The position numbers and the translations under genes are program-made. Below are positions 1 to 7,285 of a stretch of DNA of 64,000 nucleotides, in pieces. Within the stretch, counting starts at the first letter, position 1; the number at the start of each line of letters is the position of its first letter. This DNA is from Schizochytrium sp. TIO01 (Eukaryota > Sar > Bigyra > Thraustochytrida > Thraustochytriidae). The notes beneath the pieces are model-generated. The model saw nothing but the letters and a program-made list of their open reading frames with translations. It did not search any database and was not told where the DNA came from. The stretch covers positions 451,501-515,500 of the forward strand of contig SMSO01000034.1 of NCBI GenBank assembly GCA_004764695.1, given 5' to 3'.

Positions 1-783
1 TATGCCACGCTACCTAACACAGCACGATAAACAAACTCTGCACATACAAACACAGTGTAAGAATTACATAGTTGAGCACATTCGTCCAAGGATATTCTAC
101 TAAAACTCTGGACTACATTTTCATTTGAAAGTGTCATGTTTATGATGGGTTCCTGGAAGCCTGAAAAATATTCATCGTTTGTATTATATTCAACGGTTGG
201 TGGATACGTTGGAAATATACCGTAGCAAAGATGGGGTTCAATCAGCCAGATGGAACGTACAAGGTTATTCGTATTTGTAGTCTCCAATGAAGCACGGGGT
301 AAACGTTCCGCATAAGTGCTGTTTTCATCAAATGTTATAGTTTCGCCTATGTAACATCTCATGAGATTGCACGTGTACAACACATCAGTATAAACCGTTT
401 TTTATGCGTACGGACCTACATTTGAAATCCTCGAGTTCCAAGCATTGTTCAACACATGCTTCATATGCCTCCGCGCCAGTTACACAGGCTGATACTTGAG
501 TGGTGTAGCCGCTATCGCATGTGTAATATGTAGCAGAGGGAATGACCCTCGACTTAAGTGCATCTGTATCAACAAGTCCATACTGGCATGTTTCAGTCCA
601 ATTAGATTCATCTAGTGTGATGTTTACATCAAATATACAGTCCAAAACATTACCATATGCAGAATTTACTTCAGACACCTGATCTGATGACGAGCAGTTC
701 CACGAACTGGATTTCACTGGTGTGCCTGATGTGTTCGAAATAAGAATAATTAGAATAACGAAGTTGTGAATGTGGTTAAACAT
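1..783 (-). pseudogene. secreted PAN/apple-domain protein, frameshifted, cut by window edge
   Basis: The ATG is at 783-781. The first frame reads 132 residues with an N-terminal hydrophobic signal peptide and a cysteine-rich module ending in the apple-like pattern ACVEQCLELEDFKC, then stops at 387-385. A second minus frame, one base away, is open from before that stop to base 1. It continues the apple-type pattern (a Cys about 20 residues after FKC), then an ectodomain with several N-x-S/T sites and another PAN-like motif (DECAQLC...VFVCAEF). The two frames join if one base is dropped from the T6 tract at 398-403. Either this is a pseudogene or sequencing error, or decoding is unusual. PAN/apple modules bind proteins or sugars outside the cell in other organisms; no specific role can be assigned. 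The gene starts 3 bp before the stop codon of its upstream neighbour ends. Confidence 0.6.
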
Positions 784-1339
784 TACTAGGGATTATAATT
801 CTTCTCTTATCACCCTTTATGAAAAGATCTGCCATATGATATGATAGAACACTGTAAAATAGCCCGCTTAATATACTTACGACACACACAAAAAGTTTCA
901 CATTGTTAAAAGTGCCTTGACCTTGCACAGTGTACGTGTAATCTAATGAATGCATTGCTTTAACCAAAGTGGCAGTGTCATCTACATCCGTATCATATTG
1001 ATATTCAATCGTGAAGACATCATAGGATACATTTTCAATCAGCGTGACAGCTTTGAAGGTGGGGAATACAATACAGCTTCTAAGAACTGATGAATATCCT
1101 ACCGCTTCACAATCTTGTGCCATGACACATAGGTTTAAACAAGCTGATTCTTTAGTAACCCCTTCAATATAAGTTGCATCACTAGTGTTATCTGGCAGAG
1201 TGCTAGGATATGTGCTTACATTATAGAATGCTTCAGAATTTTTAATAAAGAGTAAAAATGCAAGTAGGACTTTATTATGGAAGCCCATCATATTACTTAC
1301 TGTGTGCGGTACAGAGATAGTTTTTTTATACATATACAT
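776..1339 (-). CDS. small type I membrane protein with PAN/apple-like module
   Basis: 187 residues from the ATG at 1339; a second start at the MMG about 17 residues in would put a normal signal peptide (GFHNKVLLAFLLF) at the very N-terminus and may be the real one. The ectodomain has the cysteine spacing C-x3-C-x5-C with later C, resembling half of a PAN/apple domain (ACLNLCVMAQDCEAVGY), and several N-glycosylation sequons. A single TM helix (about residues 149-168) is followed by a short basic tail (KGDKRR). The stop codon overlaps the start region of the next minus-strand gene, and the start is only 40 bp from that of the divergent gene at 1380. Such packing is unlike the rest of the window. 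Function unknown; secretion and membrane anchoring are predicted from sequence only. Confidence 0.55.
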   Translation of the reverse strand: MYMYKKTISVPHTVSNMMGFHNKVLLAFLLFIKNSEAFYNVSTYPSTLPDNTSDATYIEGVTKESACLNLCVMAQDCEAVGYSSVLRSCIVFPTFKAVTLIENVSYDVFTIEYQYDTDVDDTATLVKAMHSLDYTYTVQGQGTFNNVKLFVCVVSILSGLFYSVLSYHMADLFIKGDKRRIIIPSNV

Positions 1340-1379
1340 GACTAAGGATAAATACTTATATCTCTAGTGGTATCTTTCA
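1340..1379. promoter_or_regulatory. 40-bp AT-rich divergent intergenic segment
   Basis: Separates the ATGs of the divergent genes at 1339 (-) and 1380 (+). It is AT-rich and contains TATA-like runs (TAAATACTTATATCT). If both frames are genes, this must be part of a bidirectional promoter or both have extremely short leaders. Confidence 0.3.
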
Positions 1380-1613
1380 ATGAGAACGTTTTTAGAACCT
1401 ATCACGAAAGTTCTTACTTCAACACCAGACAGATTTATTTACGAAATAAAACATGACAATGGTTGTTTTATTTGTATAGTAATTATGATTGCTATAGAGG
1501 TTTTAGCCCTGCATCTAATCAACGAAAAGCTAGGCGCAGTTAGTGCTACATTCATCCTATTACTGTATACTTGTTTATTTAACTTACTCGCCCTTGGTTA
1601 TTTTAAGTGGTAA
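1380..1613 (+). CDS. two-TM microprotein of unknown function
   Basis: 77 residues from an ATG. The first about 27 residues are polar; two hydrophobic helices follow (about 29-47 and 53-74), separated by a short loop containing NEKLG. No family is recognised. Its reality rests on the ATG, the clear two-helix pattern, and its fit in the compact cluster between the apple-like membrane proteins and the next plus-strand gene. A chance frame in AT-rich DNA is possible, since such DNA easily encodes hydrophobic residues. Confidence 0.35.
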   Translation: MRTFLEPITKVLTSTPDRFIYEIKHDNGCFICIVIMIAIEVLALHLINEKLGAVSATFILLLYTCLFNLLALGYFKW

Positions 1614-1676
1614 ACCCCTATCAACGACCAGCTTCAGCGGAACGGGAGACACGCGACGAGGGAGTGTAGTGCAAGG

Positions 1677-2363
1677 ATGCAGGATAAGAGACGTGCGAAG
1701 CGCGTGCGGTTTAACTTGCCAACCGAGGGCGAGAGGCGAGGAGCGAATGAAAAGGACGCGATGTGTGGTCCATCCATAGAGACAGTTATATGCACACTCC
1801 ATGGCGCAGTCCAAGAATCTTGTGGATATCATTGCAAGGAAATCAAACAACATTCAGTGATCACGCGGCAGTCAATCAGTGATCGGACACTAGCTCTTAA
1901 CAGAGAGTATTTAAAGATCGATCGCACAAATCCACAAGAATGTATCATTTTCTGTCAAAAGATGACGCAGTTATACATCGATAAGGGACTGCTTGAAATT
2001 GGGATCCAGGGGAATGGAAATAATGTTATCATGGATCACGAAACTGAAGAATATAGCACAGCGGAGTTGCGAAAAGATATCAAGGAACTTGGTGATTATA
2101 GAAGAAGTGACAAGTTGAAGAAACTAATTAATGAATATCTCATTCTCCGGGAAAACTATACAAACCGTACCTTCCTTCGTGAGAAGAACGCATTTTCTGT
2201 TTATGTGGAAATGGTATCAGCGTCAGAAGACCTTAGTGATCAAATTGAGCAGATGATGCTACGCGAGGCAACTGAGTATGTGATTTCTCAGAAATATTCA
2301 GAATCCGCTCGGCGTGTTAGGAATAGGGAGTTTGAAATCAACTTTCTGTTTTCTTGGAATTAG
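1677..2363 (+). CDS. hypothetical protein with basic N-terminus and RVxF-type motif
   Basis: 228 residues from an ATG 63 bp after the preceding stop. The N-terminus is strongly basic (QDKRRAKRVRF) and could be a nuclear-localisation signal; KRVRF also fits the protein phosphatase 1 docking consensus (K/R-x-V/I-x-F/W). The middle is polar and mostly helical, with charged stretches around residues 125-200 (ELRKDIKELGDYRRSDKLKK). There is no signal peptide or TM helix. The first 130 bases around the start are GC-rich while the remainder is AT-rich, a sharp change that may mark a junction. No family recognised; a cytosolic or nuclear role is an inference. Confidence 0.5.
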   Translation: MQDKRRAKRVRFNLPTEGERRGANEKDAMCGPSIETVICTLHGAVQESCGYHCKEIKQHSVITRQSISDRTLALNREYLKIDRTNPQECIIFCQKMTQLYIDKGLLEIGIQGNGNNVIMDHETEEYSTAELRKDIKELGDYRRSDKLKKLINEYLILRENYTNRTFLREKNAFSVYVEMVSASEDLSDQIEQMMLREATEYVISQKYSESARRVRNREFEINFLFSWN

Positions 2364-2826
2364 GCTGTATTTTCGAGACAGAGTAACAATTGGTAAAATA
2401 TATCTTTTTAATTTTAATTTTAATTTTAATTTTAAGAATGTAAATAATTATTTAAAAAATAGAATCAATGGTTTCAACTACACTTACATTAACTAAAGAA
2501 ACTCAAACTGGTGGCCCGCCCCCTCAAGGTTTTTTACAGACCTGTCTATTAATTAGTACCTGCGTTGATCACGAATTTGATCATATATACCTACACAAAC
2601 GAAAGATCTTACTTATTTTCGTCTTACCAAACTCATAACAAAGCCATCCCAACTATTTTCGCCTATGAGAGTGCTACCAGGCCTCCTAGTAAACCGTCCT
2701 AACTATTTTCGCCTATGATACATTAACCCGGTACTATATTTTAAAGTATTCATCTATCTATGAATTAGTTATATTATACCAATCCGAAGGTTTAGCTTCA
2801 CGGCAGACCCGAAACGCGCTGGCAAA
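2364..2826. other. AT-rich gap upstream of nuclease-kinase gene
   Basis: 463 bp with no convincing gene. It holds a TTTTAA simple repeat (2405-2435) and two near-identical short direct repeats (2644-2718, listed separately). It presumably carries the promoter of the gene at 2827. Confidence 0.6.
2644..2718 (+). repeat. pair of 25-bp direct repeats, 50-bp period
   Basis: Copies at 2644-2668 and 2694-2718 share AACTATTTTCGCCTATGA exactly and differ at two bases just before it. A weaker third copy (ACTTATTTTCG) lies at about 2609-2620. They sit 110-185 bp upstream of the nuclease-kinase ATG, so they could be protein-binding sites; the TTTTCGCC core loosely resembles an E2F-type site on the other strand. 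Confidence 0.7.
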
Positions 2827-4890
2827 ATGCGTAGATTTACAACTACTTTGAGACAAGCCGCGAGGGGGATGATCAGTTCCCCCAACGATCCTAGTGCCCA
2901 ATTTAGACCTGTGGAACCTTTTCAAGAGCTGGCTTTGAGAACCATCGATGAGAATAAAACAAAGATCGCGGAGGCATCCGAAAAGCTAAATAAGTCAGAT
3001 GCGCGACTGGATAAGCTTTACAATCAAATGTTTGTCCGTGAGGGCCAAATTGTTGAATTAAAAGACTCGTTTAGCAGCCAAGTGTCAGAAGAAGATGCTG
3101 TTTTTATTAGAGCGCATGTATCAACCCTTGGTGATGATGTGTCAGACGAAGAGGTTAATCGGCATGTTCAACAGCTAAAAGGTAACGAAAAGCGGCAATT
3201 CAAGTCGGCGATGCGAATCTTTAAAGATATCTATGAGCAAGAAACTTTCGTACGGCAAATCCTGAATACGATAGATAACGAAAGTAGACATCGGGGTGAA
3301 GTTTTTGATGAAAGGAGCAAACTTCTAAAGATTAATAAAGAGCTGCTGGACGGTATGAACGAAAAAATATCCCCCGCTCCTGTTATCGATGCCTTAAGCA
3401 CGAAATGTCCAGTCTTGGCTCAAACCGATCCAGGCCAGTCCAATCCAACAGATCTTTCTAACATGAAGAACTACTATGCAACACCTGTGAAAGTACGTAA
3501 ATTGCCTATAAGTTCATTCGTGAGCTATTGCAAGGCAAAGCATTACATTGGGCGCCTCGGAATGACCCATACAACCCACAACGTGGAGAAAATGATGAAA
3601 ATTCTAAAAACTCGTAGATTAGGTGCCGAGGCGTCGATTACCGCACCATTCAGTGACATGTTCAGTATAGTTGAACAAACCTTAAAAGAGGAAGAGAGTC
3701 CTGATCTCCCCAAGGATATCGTTCTTCTTATCGGTAACACGAGACATATTGTAGGCAATGCAGACTTTGGTATACTTTGTCGTAATCACGATCCAGATGC
3801 TGAAGAGGTACCAGTGATTGTTGGCGAATTCAAAGGTCTTGGTTATCAATTCGACGATCTCGCTGAGCACTATTGTGACGCAGGATGTCAAGATGAAGCT
3901 TGTCAGTCGCAGCGGCATACAAAAGACTCAATTGTTCGCCAGTTGTACAATTACATGCTACGAAACGGTGTCTTTGTTGGCATATACACCAACTATAAGC
4001 AGACGTTTGGGTTTTACAGAGACTGTTCAGGAAATTTGCTGACCTCTGAGCCAATTTCAGAAAACACCGAGGGGAATATAGACCAGGGTCAGGTCAGCGT
4101 ACTACAGTTTCTTGCACTCAGTATTATGATTGCCTACGATGGTGCGGTACCCGAATTCGAAGGTAGCGGTATAGATGGTTTGCTTATACCCTGTCCAGAC
4201 GGTCATAAAGGTGGTCTTTGTCAAGGTCACACAAAGCTACCAGAGGCTTGCAATGCGAAAAATGACCACAAAAAAAATAAACATGAAACTTATAATTCTC
4301 CACCGGACGATAGCTTCATCGGTTTACACCTGACTTCAGATGGAGAGCCATTATACTTCATTGATCTACACGATCGGGAGCATCTAGTACCTGGGTCCAC
4401 AGGTCAAGTGGTGCGTGCTCGGATGCCGCTGAAGTCAGGCGAAGTGGACACCGTGTTGAAGATGTTGGACACGTTTAAGGAGCAAGAGAAGATACCTGAA
4501 CTTAAACATGAAGCTTCAATCTACAGGGAACTTGCCTCGCTACAGGGCGAATGCATCCCGGAGTTTGTCGATATTGGTTACTTTAGGGAGGGTTTTCTAT
4601 ACGCTCTTGGCACTGTCTATTCAGGTGAAAATGTTTCGAGTGAGGCAACTTTCAGTAGCGAGTTCGTGGACAAGGCCGTTGAGTCTCTAGTCAAAATCCA
4701 CGACCATGGTGTTTTACACGGCGATTTGAGCAAGAACAATATTCTTCGTCACAAAGAAACAGGAGAACCTATGTTCATCGACTTTGCCTTATCCGAGCGT
4801 GCTGATACTATGAGTTCAGATGACTTCGAGAAGTCTAGGGAAGCGGAGTGTAGGGAACTTCGAAACATACTGACTAAATCTAGTAACTGA
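2827..4890 (+). CDS. PD-(D/E)XK nuclease - Cys/His - protein kinase-like fusion
   Basis: 687 residues, intronless, ATG in context AAAATGC. Residues about 35-185 are charged and probably coiled coil. Residues 300-400 carry a restriction-endonuclease-fold signature: D313 (ADFGI), E334-x-K336 (GEFK) at the usual spacing, and Q372-x3-Y376 (QLYNY). Inserted between ExK and QxxxY is C350-x3-C354-x4-C359-x4-H364, a possible zinc site; a second cluster is C456-x3-H460-x4-C465-x2-H468-x6-C475. The C-terminal third resembles a small protein kinase of the Bud32/FunK1 kind: catalytic loop H631-G-D-L-S-K-N-N and D652 in FIDFA replacing DFG. There is no signal peptide. Nuclease-kinase fusions are known among Crinkler-type effectors and their transposon-derived relatives; this N-terminus lacks a recognisable LFLAK header. 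DNA cleavage and phosphotransfer are inferred from motifs alone. Confidence 0.75.
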   Translation: MRRFTTTLRQAARGMISSPNDPSAQFRPVEPFQELALRTIDENKTKIAEASEKLNKSDARLDKLYNQMFVREGQIVELKDSFSSQVSEEDAVFIRAHVSTLGDDVSDEEVNRHVQQLKGNEKRQFKSAMRIFKDIYEQETFVRQILNTIDNESRHRGEVFDERSKLLKINKELLDGMNEKISPAPVIDALSTKCPVLAQTDPGQSNPTDLSNMKNYYATPVKVRKLPISSFVSYCKAKHYIGRLGMTHTTHNVEKMMKILKTRRLGAEASITAPFSDMFSIVEQTLKEEESPDLPKDIVLLIGNTRHIVGNADFGILCRNHDPDAEEVPVIVGEFKGLGYQFDDLAEHYCDAGCQDEACQSQRHTKDSIVRQLYNYMLRNGVFVGIYTNYKQTFGFYRDCSGNLLTSEPISENTEGNIDQGQVSVLQFLALSIMIAYDGAVPEFEGSGIDGLLIPCPDGHKGGLCQGHTKLPEACNAKNDHKKNKHETYNSPPDDSFIGLHLTSDGEPLYFIDLHDREHLVPGSTGQVVRARMPLKSGEVDTVLKMLDTFKEQEKIPELKHEASIYRELASLQGECIPEFVDIGYFREGFLYALGTVYSGENVSSEATFSSEFVDKAVESLVKIHDHGVLHGDLSKNNILRHKETGEPMFIDFALSERADTMSSDDFEKSREAECRELRNILTKSSN

Positions 4891-6112
4891 TATTCCCTAC
4901 CTTCTTCGAGATGGATAGATAAATAAATGAATAAAAATCTTCAAAGTTTGTTTGATTGGGAGTATTATAATAACTTATTAACTTAGTTTTTAAGTTAAGG
5001 AGTTGTAGACAGATAAAAAATTTTTAACCCTCGTACCGACTGGTGTTTAAAACTCGATTAGCTGATTTTTAGTTCCTACTGGGGTTTAAGAATGGATTAG
5101 TTAATTTTTGTTCCCCTGGGGTTTAAGAGTCTAAAATAGATGACAATTAGTTTCACATAGGGTTTAAGAATGGATTAGCTAATTATTGGTTCCACTGGGG
5201 TTTACTTTAACCTCCGTTAAATAATCTTTCCAGATTTTATTCGCACAATTGTTTTTATTTTTATTTTTATTTTTTTTGAGGTGCTAGTAGTAGGTACCCT
5301 TCCTTACCTATTTATTTCTAGATCCATTCTTAGTGCACAATGTTCAAGTTTTTCAGTGAAAGTCACTCCATACAATAAAAGAAATTACGAGAAAACAATA
5401 AACCTAAATCCCGAGAATTAAAGCAGATAGTAGATTAGCGCTGCCATTACTTGCGAGAGAGTGATATTTTAGAACATAATTTAGAGTCTCAAAAGCTGTG
5501 CCCCGCTCACATAATCTCAGACTCGAGCGAAAACGTTCCACAACTTTTAGATCACCTGAACAACAGAAGACCTATACCCTATTATTAAGCTCTAGTTGCT
5601 TGTGGAGTATTTCGCATTGCAGATGCTGCGAGTTCTTCAGACTGTAAGTCGTTCTTTAAAATTTGGTGCTCTCGAAAATTAACATAAAAAAAGAATTTTT
5701 TTTCAGTATTTTTAGTTTTTGTTGATTAAATAAGCATACTTGAAGGTACGCAATTTCGAGTCGAGACTTCAAGTTGCTCCTTATTTGTGATTTGTTCCGA
5801 AACAATATATTGCACACCATGGCTTAACATCATAAAAAGTGAGTAAAGTAAGCAAGGCTGGAGGTTTTATTCCAAGATAAGGCTTCTTCTTAATATTATT
5901 ACTCACGGGTATACGAGTAGAAAGGTTAGTAACGTGTTGGTGCGCAATCTTCTTCTGTCTTATAAAATTTGCTATCACAAGAGATTGTCCCAATAACCTA
6001 TCTGCAGCGAAGACATTTAAGCGATCTTCAAACACCAAACCCCAAACCCCAAGGTCGTTGGGTTTGTACCGTTGGTTAGCCAGCAAATTGGCTTTGGCTA
6101 CTCAAGCCTACG
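4891..6112. other. AT-rich gap with tandem repeats
   Basis: About 1.2 kb without a convincing gene. Contains the 37-41 bp tandem repeat (5051-5204), a T-rich TTTTTA tract (5251-5278), and near 6030-6072 a CCAAACCCC direct repeat followed by GGGTTTG, which lies in the presumed promoter of the phosphatase gene at 6113. Confidence 0.6.
5051..5204 (+). repeat. four-copy degenerate tandem repeat, 37-41 bp unit
   Basis: Units at 5051-5089, 5090-5126, 5127-5167 and 5168-5204 each end in a form of CTGGGGTTTAA (third copy ATAGGGTTTAA) and most contain GGATTAGCTAATTWTTGTTCC-like sequence with the palindromic core TTAGCTAA. A partial unit precedes at 5036-5050. It lies about 160 bp 3' of the nuclease-kinase stop. 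Confidence 0.75.
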
Positions 6113-7054
6113 ATGGCTTGCTATCCTCGTCGTGGATACACTAGAAATTACCCGCGGAAGGAAAGGGATATCCCGCTTATCGACAGATACTTGCCAAGAG
6201 ACATCCACAAGACATTACTAGCTAGCGAGACAAGAGGTAAAAAGATAATCATTGTTGGTGATGTCCATGGTTGTATGGATGAGCTCAATGAACTTCTAGA
6301 GCATTCTGGATATTCCAAAGGAGATATTCTCATTTTTGTTGGCGATCTTTGTGCCAAGGGCCCAAAGTCCACAGAAGTTGTGCAATTCGCTCGTAGAGAG
6401 AATGCTTATGCTGTCTGTGGCAACCATGAATATTACATTATCCACGATTCGGGCCCTAACAAGGCTGGCACAGAACATTATGAGCTTGCTGAAAATCTCG
6501 AACACGATGACATTAGGTGGCTTCGCAATCTACCCTTTACACTGACCTTAGAGGAGTACAATGTACGCATTGTGCACTCAGGACCTGATCCTGCTTTGAG
6601 AAGCTCCCTGAAAGAAAATCTGTATGCATATACTCATATTCGTGGCATTAATCCGGACAACTACGATGCAACGTTCAAGAATGATGAATATAGTCCTTGG
6701 GCGAAGTTGTGGGGTGCCAAAGAGAGAGGCGAGCATGGGCCCTACACCACACCCCACGTTGTTTTTGGCCACGATGCCTATCGCGGTCTCCAGCAGGAAA
6801 GATTTGCTACAGGTTTAGACACAGGCTGCGTGTACGGAAAACATCTTTCGGCACTACTTCTCCCCACCCAAAAGATCTACCAGGTTCGAGCTCATCATGA
6901 GTACCAAATTCCAGGAGGCGGATACAGACTACGGAGAAAACTGGATGAAGTATTGGCCATATCGGAGCAGCCTCGGGAGTTTTCTCAAAGTCAACTTATC
7001 AAAGACATTCCACACAGAATCATCAGCCACTTTGGAGCAAGAGCATCTCAATGA
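6113..7054 (+). CDS. ApaH-like metallophosphatase (ALPH type)
   Basis: 313 residues, one uninterrupted frame. It has the full calcineurin-like phosphoesterase motif set in order: GDVHGC (49-54), GDLCAKGP (77-84), GNHE (103-106), a conserved H in VHSGP, GHD (219-221) and GLDTGCVYG (234-242). These residues bind the two active-site metals. The GDL-x-x-KGP and GLDTG-C-x-YG forms are those of ApaH and eukaryotic ApaH-like phosphatases rather than PP1/PP2A. The family hydrolyses dinucleoside polyphosphates, and the trypanosome member ALPH1 is an mRNA decapping enzyme; which substrate applies here cannot be told. The N-terminal 40 residues are basic and polar without a clear targeting signal. It is convergent with the P450 gene; an AATAAA at 7243-7248 may serve as its poly(A) signal. 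Confidence 0.85.
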   Translation: MACYPRRGYTRNYPRKERDIPLIDRYLPRDIHKTLLASETRGKKIIIVGDVHGCMDELNELLEHSGYSKGDILIFVGDLCAKGPKSTEVVQFARRENAYAVCGNHEYYIIHDSGPNKAGTEHYELAENLEHDDIRWLRNLPFTLTLEEYNVRIVHSGPDPALRSSLKENLYAYTHIRGINPDNYDATFKNDEYSPWAKLWGAKERGEHGPYTTPHVVFGHDAYRGLQQERFATGLDTGCVYGKHLSALLLPTQKIYQVRAHHEYQIPGGGYRLRRKLDEVLAISEQPREFSQSQLIKDIPHRIISHFGARASQ

Positions 7055-7285
7055 TCACCTCTGAAGATGTTTGAGAAAATTGAAGATATGAAATATGTTA
7101 TGAAGAAAGAAGAAGAAAAAAAGGCAAAGTCCCCGAAAGATTTTCAAAGCCAATATGGTTCTTGACTTATGAGAATCAACAACTGATTTCCATAGTTCTC
7201 CTGCTGTTAAGAGCAATTTGAACTCAATGATAAAATCTATAAAATAAAAATTTATGAGTGGACTTCTGTCCCAAAAACTTGGATA

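Noticed and set aside
866-894. GTAAGT...TTTTACAG on the minus strand, a possible 29-nt intron
   Set aside because: Too short for usual introns and removing it would destroy a clean TM helix and shift frame.
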